From NCBI RefSeq assembly GCF_000194155.1, contig NZ_GL877878.1, forward strand, positions 2,146,362-2,210,361: a DNA stretch of 64,000 bases, in the 5' to 3' direction. Origin of the DNA: Saccharopolyspora spinosa NRRL 18395. GTDB taxonomy: Bacteria > Actinomycetota > Actinomycetes > Mycobacteriales > Pseudonocardiaceae. A program made the translations under genes and the position numbers. Positions 51,437-59,933 of this stretch are shown piece after piece. Position 1 is the stretch's first letter, and each line of letters starts with the position of its first letter. Below the pieces are notes generated by a model. That model worked only from the letters and a program-made list of their open reading frames with translations, ran no database searches and was not told the DNA's origin.

Positions 51437-52687
51437 CTACGAGTCGGTGTCCTCGTCGAGTACCTCGCGGACTTCCGCATCCGCGTCACCAATTACCGGC
51501 GGCGCGACAGCATGGCCCGTGTTCGGGTCGATCTCGCCGCTGAAACCGAAGTGCTCGTCGGTGTTTCGGATGTACTTGCGCTCGTGCTCCTGGTCTTCTT
51601 CGCTCCGTCCGCGTTGGCCTGGTCCGGCCGCGCCGCCGAACGCGCCTGCCCCGCTGCGCCCGCCACCCGAACCAGTGCCTGAGCTTCCAGCAGTGGAGGA
51701 GCTGCCCAAACCAAGACCGCCGCGCCCGCCAACACCAGGACCACCACGGGTACCAACACCAGAGCCACCGCGGCCGACTTGACCGCCGCCGACGCCACGA
51801 CCAGTTCCGGAGCCCGGTGTCCCTCCGGTTCCAGGAACGATGCCGACCCCGATACCTCCGGCTAGCGGCACGTTGGTTCCTGTGCTCGGCGGTGGGACGG
51901 TCCCCGGTATCGGGAGAGCGTGGTTTGCCCAAGCCGAACCGGATTCAGCCGGTGCACTCGGCTGTTCGGGCTGCACGGAACCGGGTTCATTGCCGGGCGG
52001 AGTGTGCGCTGTGCTGTCGCCGCGCGGAGTTCGCGTCCCAGAGGCCGCCGTCGATGAACCAGTGCCGGAGTAGCTGGTGCTCGGGTCCACCGCGTTCGGG
52101 CGCTGTGTTTCGGCGACGCGGACATCCGAAACGGATGTGGGCACAGCCGGATACGGCTGTAGAGACTGGACGGTACTGTTGGACGAAGTCCGGTACGCGG
52201 TGTAATCCTCGCGCGCTTTCTGCTCGGCCTCGTTGTGCTTGGCCTCGTGGATTTCCTGGCCGGCCAGCTTCATTCCGAGGTTGGTCGGTGCCAGGTCGCT
52301 GAATCCGAGATCCAGCGGCGGCACGTTGTGAGGCTGTGGCATCGTGTTCTTCGTGCGGCTGAAGTGCTCGCTCTGGCCCTCCACGCCCGTGGCCAGCGTT
52401 GACGACAGCTCTTCGGACTGCTGCACGACATTGCGGAACGGCGAGGACTCCTGCGTCATCGCCTCCGACGCACTACCGGTCCACGACTTGTTGCAGCGGC
52501 CGATCGCTCCTTGGACAATCTCGTCAACGCGCCGCAGGCGCGCAGTGAACTGGCCGGACAGGTTGCCCGCAGCGATCGACAGCGGCAAAACCCCCACACC
52601 ACCGTTAAGTTCCCGGTGGATCTTCGGGTGATCGAACGCGGCCTGCGCCTGCCCTTCGATCTTCTTCGGTTGGCTGAACGGCCACAC
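51437..52687 (-). CDS. PPE-like ESX substrate with Gly/Ser/Pro-rich C-terminal half
   Basis: This 416-residue protein has an N-terminal helical domain with a WTG turn (CNKSWTGSASEAM), comparable to the PPE/WXG helical bundle. A polar Thr/Ser/Pro linker and a long Gly-rich repeat-like region follow (about 270-375: many GxGG and RGG steps). The C terminus is acidic (DADAEVREVLDEDTDS). The low-complexity half suggests an extracellular or wall-associated role. The GTG at 52687 follows GAGGGGG. Confidence 0.75.
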   Translation of the reverse strand: MWPFSQPKKIEGQAQAAFDHPKIHRELNGGVGVLPLSIAAGNLSGQFTARLRRVDEIVQGAIGRCNKSWTGSASEAMTQESSPFRNVVQQSEELSSTLATGVEGQSEHFSRTKNTMPQPHNVPPLDLGFSDLAPTNLGMKLAGQEIHEAKHNEAEQKAREDYTAYRTSSNSTVQSLQPYPAVPTSVSDVRVAETQRPNAVDPSTSYSGTGSSTAASGTRTPRGDSTAHTPPGNEPGSVQPEQPSAPAESGSAWANHALPIPGTVPPPSTGTNVPLAGGIGVGIVPGTGGTPGSGTGRGVGGGQVGRGGSGVGTRGGPGVGGRGGLGLGSSSTAGSSGTGSGGGRSGAGAFGGAAGPGQRGRSEEDQEHERKYIRNTDEHFGFSGEIDPNTGHAVAPPVIGDADAEVREVLDEDTDS

Positions 52688-52699
52688 AGTCTTACCCCC

Positions 52700-53269
52700 T
52701 CAGTTCTTGGCTGGAAGATTCGACAGCACCATGCTCGCCACCCGCTTCGCCACGGCACACGTGTCCCGGTGCTCTGGTCGATCGCTTTCAGTCGCGTCGA
52801 CGTCAACGACGAAAGTGTCTTGTGGTGTCGCTGAGACGTAGATGCCGCAGCTGGTGCTCAACGGTTGCGTTGTCACCATGGGGTATCCGTCGACCTGTTC
52901 GTCCGGAGCTTCCTTACGGACGCTGCGCAACGCGCTCTTCAACCCGTGATCCATCGTCGTCGACGGGCTGAGCTTCACGCGAAGCACGCGGTTATCCCAG
53001 GTACATGTGTCCTGACCCCAAGGCGAGGGGCGGTGGCTTGGTTCGCCTCCTGTGCCCAGCTGGTTCAACTGCTCGCTTGTAAGGAGCTGGCACGGATCTG
53101 CGACTGCGTCGAGGTTCTTCGGGTTCGAGACCGCTGGCATGGCCGGGTCAGAGGGCGGCGGAGGGGACGCAGTACCGGGATCGCCTTGCGACGGACCTCC
53201 AGAAGTGCAGCCCGCAGCCGCGAATGCAACTGCAATGAGGATGACCAGACCAGTCTTTGTTCGTTTCAT
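52700..53269 (-). CDS. DUF3558 lipoprotein
   Basis: This 189-residue lipoprotein has signal peptide and lipobox AFAAAGC (MKRTKTGLVILIAVAFAAAGCTSGG). A Pro/Ser-rich linker precedes DPCQLLTSEQLNQLG, DTCTWDN and TSCGIYV, the Cys-rich DUF3558 pattern. The ATG overlaps the stop of the upstream gene by four bases. DUF3558 lipoproteins are common in ESX-associated operons; their role is unknown. Confidence 0.82.
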   Translation of the reverse strand: MKRTKTGLVILIAVAFAAAGCTSGGPSQGDPGTASPPPPSDPAMPAVSNPKNLDAVADPCQLLTSEQLNQLGTGGEPSHRPSPWGQDTCTWDNRVLRVKLSPSTTMDHGLKSALRSVRKEAPDEQVDGYPMVTTQPLSTSCGIYVSATPQDTFVVDVDATESDRPEHRDTCAVAKRVASMVLSNLPAKN

Positions 53270-53691
53270 GACTTCTGAATCTCGTTTTCTTGGTCGATAC
53301 GCTCGTACTCGCGTTGTGCGGCCTCGATCTTGTCGCGGAAGTCCTTCACCCAGCGGGCCATGTCGTCAACGGTTTGCAGTGCAGAGCCAGGGCCTGTCGT
53401 CAGGTGCTCAATGATCTTGTTAGTCGTATCGACACTGACTTCGTCATCACCCGGAGGCAGGATGTCTCGGAAGGCGTTCGCGTCTTCGCGTGCAAGCTTG
53501 AGTTCTTCGAGCGCGGCATCGAGATCTGCTTTGACGGCGTTGAGCTCTTCAGGTGCCACTTCGAAACCGCTTGCTGCTGTTCCGGCGCCGGCGGCCATGA
53601 TCAGGGGGATCTGGAACATCCCCGTCATGGGGTTCAGGGCGACTGCTTGGGCAATTTGGGCTTGTGCCGCCGGGTCATTCGGTGCGGTCAT
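53266..53691 (-). CDS. Helical ESX-associated protein
   Basis: This 141-residue protein is mostly helical, with an Ala/Met-rich hydrophobic beginning (NPMTGMFQIPLIMAAGAGTAASGF) and a long helical region (ELNAVKADLDAALEELKLAREDANAF, then WVKDFRDKIEAAQREYERIDQENEI) of the WXG/EspC kind. The ATG at 53691 follows GAGAGGGGA. It is translationally coupled to the lipoprotein downstream. Confidence 0.7.
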   Translation of the reverse strand: MTAPNDPAAQAQIAQAVALNPMTGMFQIPLIMAAGAGTAASGFEVAPEELNAVKADLDAALEELKLAREDANAFRDILPPGDDEVSVDTTNKIIEHLTTGPGSALQTVDDMARWVKDFRDKIEAAQREYERIDQENEIQKS

Positions 53692-53752
53692 GGCTCCCCT
53701 CTCGTGTGGCTCAGTGGCGAAGTCCGGCGGTGATCGTCGCTGTCCGGTCGCG

Positions 53753-54559
53753 TCATCGCCGTAGTTTCTGAATGAGCTCGGAAAGTGTGCGTGCCACCCG
53801 TGGCGGGTCGGCTGGTGCGGTGACGAGAAATTCGCCGCGCAGGTACTGCAGGTAAGAACCCTGGGTGGTGCCGGTGAGAAGCACGACGCTGTCGGGAGTC
53901 TGCAGCTTGCCGCGACTGTTGCGGACCGCGATCGAGAATTCCCCGTCGTGGACGCGTTCTCCGGAAACCATGCGGGCGTACTCGCGAGCGTCGTCACTGC
54001 GTACCTTGCGGGCGCGTAGTTCGCGGATCGTCGCCCTGACCTGCTCTTGACCCTTGTGTTCGGCGGCTGCCTTGCTGGCTGCTTCGGCGTCTTCCAGCCG
54101 GATGCTTACTGCCGACCCGGGTGCGGGAGTGATCTCTGGCCAGAGACCCACCAGAGCGCTGTATGCCGAGATCGGCCACACGGGATCAATACGGACCTTG
54201 CGGCCCTCAACCCGGGTCCGGACGGCCTGATCATCGGAGATCGACACCAGCCCGCGGACGTGTTTGCCGCGCTTCGGCGCGAATCGCGTGTCGGCCTCGG
54301 TCGAAGCATGCGCCAACAGTCGCATGGTATCGGCGACCCACCCAACCGCTTCGCCGGCGCGGTTGATCCATCCGCGCGCTCGCGCCTTGCCCTGGGCTTT
54401 TTCCCATTCGGCGACGTGATTGTCGGGTTCTCCGAGGTCGGGGAAGTACTGCAGCAGTCGAGGGGGCGAGACCAGGCGTTCCTCGCCGTTCCCCTGTTGT
54501 GCGAGTCCTGCGCCGTACCAGAGTGGCCCGAACAGGCTCCACCGTGGGCGAGTCGAACG
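53753..54559 (-). pseudogene. EspG-like ESX chaperone, 5' truncated
   Basis: The frame is open from 54559 to the stop at 53753, about 268 codons, but the only ATG in frame is at 54325 and no GTG or TTG precedes it. Upstream codons clearly belong to the protein (RLLQYFPDLGEPDNHVAEWEKAQGKARARGWINRAGEAVGWVADTM). The C-terminal half carries the EspG pattern (GEFSIAVRNSRGKLQTPDSVVLLTG, GSYLQYLRGEFLVTAPADPPRVARTLSELIQKL). About 100 N-terminal residues are missing, consistent with a breakpoint at about 54.55 kb. A shortened protein from 54325 (190 residues) might still be made. EspG proteins chaperone PE/PPE-type substrates. Confidence 0.68.
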
Positions 54560-54827
54560 TCAACCTCTCTCTAAGCGGACAATCTCACTCAAATGGTCCA
54601 ACCACCAGGTCTCCTTTTGTGCGCCGGCCACGGTTTATGCAGGGAGCCGAAGCCACCGGCCGTAGTACGCCGACACCGCCGGCCCCCACAGCGCGTCATG
54701 GCGCGTGCCGGCAACCCGATCAGCCCACGAGGCAAGGGATGCGGGTGCCCCGGCTGGTGTGTGTCCGCCGTGTCGACGATTGTCCCGTGACCACGACCAG
54801 CACGCGCGACCCTCCCACCCGCGTGTG
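54560..54827. other. Breakpoint region beyond the ESX operon
   Basis: I see no gene here. It separates the 5'-truncated EspG-like gene from a tRNA 3' fragment, so it probably contains the junction of the ESX block with element debris. Confidence 0.5.
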
Positions 54828-54858
54828 GGCGTCGCGGCCAGGATTCGAACCTGCGACA
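54828..54858 (-). other. tRNA 3'-end fragment, probable attachment-site remnant
   Basis: Read on the minus strand, GCAGGTTCGAATCCTGGCC has the invariant T-loop TTCGAAT in a CAGG/CCTG stem, followed by an acceptor-like strand GCCGCGA. No matching 5' acceptor strand, D-arm or normal anticodon arm lies upstream, so this is only the 3' part of a tRNA. Integrative elements carry exactly such a 3' fragment as attP, and an integrase remnant starts 320 bp away. Confidence 0.65.
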
Positions 54859-55180
54859 CCCGCTTCAGGAGATAGGGCGGGGGCCTGGATGGACGGCCGC
54901 TGAGCGGCACACGCATAGTGGCCGTCATGTCTGCGGATAACCGCTGTTGACCCTTGCTTATTGCACGCTGATCGCACGACCTCCGCTGCGCTACATTGGC
55001 TAGCCCTTGTTCGGCGCAGCCTCCGCAACGTCGTAAAGGAGGACCGGAAGCGGTGCGGCAGCGAGCACCAAGACCAGCGGCACCAAGCCCGGCAGGCTCG
55101 GCGCTAGTCGGACGTCTGCCGCTGGAAGCTGCTGCTGTTGGCCGGGCGACGAAGGGCCGACCAAGTCGTCGGCTGGATTC
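54859..55180. other. Degraded region between the attachment-site remnant and the integrase fragment
   Basis: No open frame with family resemblance is present. In a complete element this interval would hold the integrase N-terminal part and perhaps an excisionase; neither is recognisable. Confidence 0.45.
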
Positions 55181-55568
55181 CGGACGGTAGCGATCCCCGC
55201 TGTGGTGATCCCCGAGTTGCGTCAGCACCTGGGGCGCTGGGTCGATGCCGATCCGGCCGCGCTGTTGTTCCTGGGGAAGCCGGGTGGTCGACTCCGGCGG
55301 GGCAACTTCCGGCGCGCGGTAAAGTGGGACGACGCGAAGGAGGCCACGTGGCTCCCCGATGATTTCCACTTTCACGACCTCCGGCACACCGGTGATCACC
55401 TCGCGTCGTCGGCAGGCACCAGTACGCGGAGCTGATGCACCGGATGGCCACGCCAGCGAGCGTGCGGCACTGATCTACCTGCACGCCACCAATGAGCGTG
55501 ATCGTGAGATAGCGCAGGGCATGAACAAGCTTATCGAAAAGGGCCGTCAGGGGCGCCGGACGCTGTGA
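55181..55568 (+). pseudogene. Tyrosine-recombinase integrase, C-terminal fragment with frameshift
   Basis: The reading RTVAIPAVVIPELRQHLGRW, then LLFLGKPGGRLRRGNFRRAVKW and FHFHDLRHTGDHLASSAG, is the catalytic domain of an actinobacterial integrase with the HxxR motif. A frameshift near 55430 moves the end into another frame (HASERAALIYLHATNERDREIAQGMNKLIEKG). The N-terminal domains are absent. Together with the nearby tRNA 3' fragment it marks an end of a decayed integrated element. Confidence 0.85.
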
Positions 55569-55610
55569 GAATGGTCGCCGAAAAACAATAATTAATTTTC
55601 CGATAGTCTC

Positions 55611-56231
55611 TCAGTAAGAAAAAAGGTCGGGCCAGCGTCTGATCTTTATCTCCGCATGCAGTGGAAGAAATGAGCAACACTTTTTATATATTTCCAACAG
55701 TCCGGCGTTATTTAGTTTTGTTTTGAGTGTTCTTGCGAGTGGAATCAGATGTAATACGTCACTGCTGGCGTAGGCGACCTGGGCTTCGGTGAGGTTGGAG
55801 GTTGTCCAATCGCTCATGCGCTCGGTCTTATCAATGTTGACGCCAAGTTCGTCTCTTAGTAGATACTGGAGGCTATGCCTATCTTGACGAGCATCTGGCT
55901 TCAGCATTTTGGATGCTACCTTGGTGCATTCAATGCTAGTCGGCGTTAATGACCACTTGTTAATCATGAACCTGAGGTCGAATGGCGCATGGTGAAAGAT
56001 CTTTACAACATTCTCGTTCTCTAGTAGCTTACATAGGTTATCTGGTCGATTTTGTCCAATCTGGATAACTGTGGTCCCCGCCTCGGGCGAGTGCAGCTGA
56101 CAGGTCCCAATACGGTCGCTATCCCAGTCGAGTCCTGTAGTCTCTATGTCGCATGCTACATGGCTTGATGCTGCATAGAACTCAAGAAGTGGGAAATCAA
56201 TGTCCTTTGTTGCTAGGCGTGTCTGAGTCAT
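55611..56231 (-). CDS. DEDDy 3'-5' exonuclease (RNase D-like) in an AT-rich operon
   Basis: This 206-residue protein has Exo I CDIETTGLDW (Asp28, Glu30), Exo II HHAPFDLRF (Asp85) and Exo III YASSD (Tyr154, Asp158), a complete DEDDy active site. It lacks the HRDC domains of housekeeping RNase D, which is about 375 residues, so it is a minimal nuclease. It overlaps the membrane-protein gene upstream by ATGA. The two genes are much lower in GC than the rest of the window, a sign of recent transfer. Its context next to element debris suggests a defence or toxin-like role in partnership with the membrane protein. Confidence 0.85.
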   Translation of the reverse strand: MTQTRLATKDIDFPLLEFYAASSHVACDIETTGLDWDSDRIGTCQLHSPEAGTTVIQIGQNRPDNLCKLLENENVVKIFHHAPFDLRFMINKWSLTPTSIECTKVASKMLKPDARQDRHSLQYLLRDELGVNIDKTERMSDWTTSNLTEAQVAYASSDVLHLIPLARTLKTKLNNAGLLEIYKKCCSFLPLHAEIKIRRWPDLFSY

Positions 56232-56968
56232 ATCGCCTCCTTTGAAGGTTTCTCCAAGGTATCGCTGCTAACTGGGAAAACCCTACGACTTTGACGGTGG
56301 ATCGAGTCGAACTCCTGCACCAGGAAGTCGTACAACGAGCCGCCCTGCTGACAAACGACGGTAGGCACTCCTGTTCTCCTCTTTTGATGCGAGTACAGGG
56401 TGAGGACGGCAACTGATCCGAATCTATAGCAACTGAAAAGCGCATCTCCTTTTCGGAAGAAAATCTCCAAGCTTCCGTCTTTGGATGCAGGAAGAGCGGA
56501 AAATTCCTCTTTCGCTTCATTGATGTGGTTGATCAGTTTTTCGTGTGTGTAATTGAATCTTGTGGCTAGGGTGTTTACTGTGTGCTGATCGTCAGGGTCC
56601 GGCAAGAAGACGCGAATCTTGACGCCCTTTTTTCTGGCCAAATTTTCTAGGTTTGTCAAATTTGATTGCCGCCAGGTACTGCCATAAGCAAGGAAAACGT
56701 CAAATCGATCAACTCCTTTGAAAAGTTCGTCCCAGTCTGGCTCGCGGAGGTAGTTAGTTCCGATGTGGGAAACGGCAGCCAGGTCCATGTCGGATGCATA
56801 CTTCGATGTTTCTAGAATCTCTCTTCGGAACGATCTTTTTCCTATTAATTCCCATATTGCCACGAGAGCTACTGACGCAATCAGTGTTCCGGCCACATTA
56901 TTGGCAACCCCTTGGATCCCGGGTCTTTTTATTGCCCATTCCAAGTTGTTTGCAATGATTAGTATCAA
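56228..56968 (-). CDS. Membrane-anchored protein with PLD-like soluble domain, partner of the exonuclease
   Basis: This reading of about 246 residues begins in a hydrophobic helix (LILIIANN), has a second (VAGTLIASVALVAIWELIG), and then a soluble domain: RFDVFLAYGSTWRQSNLTNLENLARKKGVKIRVFLPD, LEIFFRKGDALFSCYRFGSVAVLTLYSHQ, GGSLYDFLVQEFDSIHRQ. This layout resembles phospholipase D-like sensor or effector folds but lacks the catalytic HKD motif. The TTG at 56968 is the first usable start, yet in-frame codons upstream to about 57055 (LQTWLIAIGALILGIL) complete the first membrane helix, so the true N terminus probably lies there with an unusual start after GGAGGAG. It is co-transcribed with the exonuclease. 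Confidence 0.6.
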   Translation of the reverse strand: MILIIANNLEWAIKRPGIQGVANNVAGTLIASVALVAIWELIGKRSFRREILETSKYASDMDLAAVSHIGTNYLREPDWDELFKGVDRFDVFLAYGSTWRQSNLTNLENLARKKGVKIRVFLPDPDDQHTVNTLATRFNYTHEKLINHINEAKEEFSALPASKDGSLEIFFRKGDALFSCYRFGSVAVLTLYSHQKRRTGVPTVVCQQGGSLYDFLVQEFDSIHRQSRRVFPVSSDTLEKPSKEAI

Positions 56969-57185
56969 TATTCCTAGTATTAATGCCCCAATGGCGATTA
57001 GCCATGTTTGCAGCGTGGTAACCGTGCGGCTGGGGTGTGGGCGCTGAGTGCTGATGGTCTCCTCCAGTGTTCATGTGGGCGACAGTACTTTTCCTTACTG
57101 ACAAGGACGCCAGTTGGACTCGAACTCCCAGTTGATACGCGCCTATCTTGTCGCATCGCGTGACTGGAGGATCACTGACCCCCGG

Positions 57186-57437
57186 TGTCGGCTGCCAGGA
57201 GTAAGGGACCACCTCAGAGCCGGTTTTGCCAGGAGCATGGGACCACCTGTTTGCCACTGATGGGACCGTCTGGGCTGGTGGTTTGCCAGTTATGGGACCG
57301 CCCGGCGTGGTTGTCGGCTGCCAGGAGTAAGGGACCACCTCAGAGCCGGTTTTGCCAGGAGCATGGGACCACCTGTTTGCCACTGATGGGACCGTCTGGG
57401 CTGGTGGTTTGCCAGTTATGGGACCGCCCGGCGTGGC
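57186..57437 (+). repeat. Tandem duplication of the IS21 left end (2 x 126 bp)
   Basis: The 126-bp unit from TGTCGGCTGCC to GGCGTGG at 57186-57311 is repeated almost exactly at 57312-57437. Each unit contains four sub-motifs of the type GCCA-n-GGGACC. The element therefore has two left termini in tandem. Confidence 0.93.
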
Positions 57438-57476
57438 TGCGGGGTTTCCGGTCGCTCGGCCGCTCGTATTGGCGGA

Positions 57477-59027
57477 ATGAGCTACCGGGAGGTTTCGGTG
57501 ATCGAGATCAGGGAGATGCTCCGGCTGTGGCTGGAGGGTCGAGGTCTGCGGGAGGTGGCCCGGTTGTCGGGCACCGATCGCAAGACCGTGCGCCGGTATG
57601 TGGAGAGGGCGCAATCGTGCGGGGTGGACCGTGAGGGTGGTGCCGGTCAGTTGACCGATGAGCTGCTGACGGCGGTGATCGCCGGCGTCCGCAGGAAGCG
57701 TCCGAACGGCAAGAGCCAGGCGTGGGAGACCATCGCGGCGCAGTCCGGGCAGATCACGGCGTGGCTGGATCAGGGGTTGACCCTGACGAAGATCCACATT
57801 CTGCTCGGGCGCCGTGGTGTGGTGGTGTCGTATCGGACGTTGAACCGTTACGCGAGAACGGAGTTGGGGTTCGGGAAGCGGCGCGTGACGGTGCGGGTGG
57901 CCGATTGCGAACCCGGTAGCGAAGTGCAGGTCGACTTCGGTCGGCTCGGCCTGCTGACCGATGCCGAGGGGCGCGGCCGGGTGGTGAAGGGGCTGATCTT
58001 CACCGCGGTGTATTCGCGGCACATGTTCGTCTATCCAACCCATCGGGAGACCCTCGGCGAGGTGATCGCCGGGTTCGAGGCGGCGTGGACGTTCTTCGGC
58101 GGCGTGTTCGCCGTGGTGATCCCGGACAACATGAAGGCCATCGTCGACCGTGCGAACGCGACCGAGCCGAGGTTGAACGACTCGTTCCGTGAATATGCCG
58201 AATCTCGCGGGTTCGTGGTGGATCCGGCCCGGATCCGCAGCCCGCAGGACAAGCCGAGGGTCGAGCGCTGCGTTCCCTACGCGAGGTCGAACTTCTTTGC
58301 CGGAGAACAATTCCGGGACCTCGATGATTGCCGCGAACGGGCGGCACGGTGGTGTCGGGAGGTCGCGGGGATGCGGGTGCACGGCACCACCCGGCTACAC
58401 CCGGCCGAGGTGTTCGCCACGGACGAGCATCCGAAGCTGAAACCGTTGCCGGACACCGAGTTCGACATCCCGGCCTGGGCCCACCCCAAGGTCGCCCCTG
58501 ATCGCCACGTCCAGCTGAACCGGGCTCTCTACAGCGTTCCCGGTGATCTGGTCGGGCAGCGGCTGACCGCCCGCGTCGACACGAGGACGGTGAAGCTCTA
58601 CTGGCGAGGCGAGCTGATCAAGGTCCACCCCGTCGTCGAGCCCGGCCGCCGGCACACCGATCCCGCGGACCTGCCCGCCGAGCTGACCGCTTATGCGACC
58701 CGCGACCTGGAAGCGTTGCAGCGCAAGGCATCCGTCCACGGCCCGCACATCGGCGCCTACGCGGCGGCAGTGCTGGAACACCCCTTGCCCTGGACCAAGA
58801 TGCGGCAGGTCTACCGGCTGCTCGGCCTCATCCGCCGACACAACGCCGAGGCCGTCGACGAAGCCTGCCGCCGCGCCCTGGAAGCCGAAGCGGTCAACGT
58901 CGGCCTGATCGACCGCATGCTCACCCGCGGCCTCACCGAGGCGCCTCCGGCCACCACACCGCAGCCCGGCACGGCATCGCGATTTGTCCGTGATACCGGC
59001 GACTTCGCGGTCCGGAGGAGCTCATGA
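57477..59027 (+). CDS. istA: IS21-family transposase IstA
   Basis: This 516-residue transposase has an N-terminal helix-turn-helix (LWLEGRGLREVARLSGTDRKTVRRYVERA), a second DNA-binding region, and the integrase-like core with DDE residues in EVQVDFGRLG, VVIPDNMKAIVD and DKPRVERCV. A C-terminal beta-barrel-like region follows (RALYSVPGDLVGQRLTARVDTRTVKLYWRGELI). Length is normal for the family and no frameshift is seen. The ATG at 57477 follows GGCGGA. Confidence 0.94.
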   Translation: MSYREVSVIEIREMLRLWLEGRGLREVARLSGTDRKTVRRYVERAQSCGVDREGGAGQLTDELLTAVIAGVRRKRPNGKSQAWETIAAQSGQITAWLDQGLTLTKIHILLGRRGVVVSYRTLNRYARTELGFGKRRVTVRVADCEPGSEVQVDFGRLGLLTDAEGRGRVVKGLIFTAVYSRHMFVYPTHRETLGEVIAGFEAAWTFFGGVFAVVIPDNMKAIVDRANATEPRLNDSFREYAESRGFVVDPARIRSPQDKPRVERCVPYARSNFFAGEQFRDLDDCRERAARWCREVAGMRVHGTTRLHPAEVFATDEHPKLKPLPDTEFDIPAWAHPKVAPDRHVQLNRALYSVPGDLVGQRLTARVDTRTVKLYWRGELIKVHPVVEPGRRHTDPADLPAELTAYATRDLEALQRKASVHGPHIGAYAAAVLEHPLPWTKMRQVYRLLGLIRRHNAEAVDEACRRALEAEAVNVGLIDRMLTRGLTEAPPATTPQPGTASRFVRDTGDFAVRRSS

Positions 59028-59827
59028 ACACGGCCCGCCGCGCCCAGGGCGCGAACGCGAAACCGATCGAGCCGTCCGCGGAGCTCAAGGCGCTCCTGCG
59101 CAGGCTCAAGCTCGGGCGGCTGCTGGACACCCTGCCCGAACGGCTCGCGCTGGCACGGCAGAACCACCTGCCGCACCACGACTTCCTCGAACTCCTGCTC
59201 GCCGACGAAGTCAACCGCCGAGACCGCCAAGCCATCGCTCAGCGCGCCCGCAAGGCCCACCTCGACCCAGAGATGATCCTCGAAGCCTGGGACGAGAACA
59301 CCCCGGCCGTCTTCGACCGGGAACTATGGGCCGAGCTGACCTCACTGCGGTTCCTCACCGACGCGCACAACGTGCTGATCATGGGGCCGGTGGGCGTCGG
59401 GAAAACGTTCCTGGCCCACGCGCTCGGACACATCGCGGTGCGCCGCAAGCACACCGTGCACCACGAACGCGCCGACAAGCTGTTCAAACGGCTTAAGGCC
59501 GCCCGGCTGGATAACTCCTACGACGAGGAAATGCGCAAGCTGCACCGAGTCGACCTGCTGATCATCGACGACCTCGCACTGAAACGACTCGAGGCGACCG
59601 AGACCAGCGACTTCTACGAACTCATCGTCGAGCGCCACCGCAGCGCCTCCACCATGATCACCAGCAACCGCGAGCCACCGGAGATCCTGACGATGATGGC
59701 CGACCCGCTACTCGCCCAATCCGCCATCGACCGGCTCCAGTCGGCTGCCTACGAACTCGTCGTCGAGGGCGAGTCCTACCGGCAGAGGCAGAAGCCACAG
59801 ATCGGCACACCAGCCAGCTCGGATTGA
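59024..59827 (+). CDS. istB: IS21-family helper ATPase IstB
   Basis: This 267-residue DnaC-like AAA+ protein has Walker A MGPVGVGKTFLAHALG and Walker B DLLIIDDLALK, followed by the ATN/sensor segment SASTMITSNREP. It assembles on target DNA and recruits IstA. The ATG overlaps the istA stop by four bases. It appears complete, so the element may still be active. Confidence 0.94.
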   Translation: MNTARRAQGANAKPIEPSAELKALLRRLKLGRLLDTLPERLALARQNHLPHHDFLELLLADEVNRRDRQAIAQRARKAHLDPEMILEAWDENTPAVFDRELWAELTSLRFLTDAHNVLIMGPVGVGKTFLAHALGHIAVRRKHTVHHERADKLFKRLKAARLDNSYDEEMRKLHRVDLLIIDDLALKRLEATETSDFYELIVERHRSASTMITSNREPPEILTMMADPLLAQSAIDRLQSAAYELVVEGESYRQRQKPQIGTPASSD

Positions 59828-59933
59828 CCAACAGCCCGGTCGTCGGACACCATCAGCACACGGCCCGCGACCGGACGCAACCCGGTCCCATGCTCATGGC
59901 AAACCGGTGGTCCCTTCAGGCTGGCAGGCGACA

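Larger units (their letters stand above)
57186..59933 (+). mobile_element. IS21-family insertion sequence, 2.75 kb
   Basis: It contains istA and istB overlapping by ATGA. The left terminus starts TGTCGGCTGCCAG and the right terminus, read inward, starts TGTCGCCTGCCAG. Both ends carry further copies of the internal motif TTGCCA...TGGGACC, as expected for the multiple transposase-binding sites of this family. No clear target duplication is visible (the flanks differ). Confidence 0.9.

Noticed and set aside
54828..54960. Complete tRNA gene on the minus strand
   Set aside because: Only the T-arm and 3' acceptor-like strand are present; the anticodon loop region is the wrong size and no 5' acceptor strand matches.
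57186..57437. CRISPR or phage attachment repeats
   Set aside because: There are only two long units, and their sub-motifs match the opposite IS21 end, so they are transposase-binding termini.
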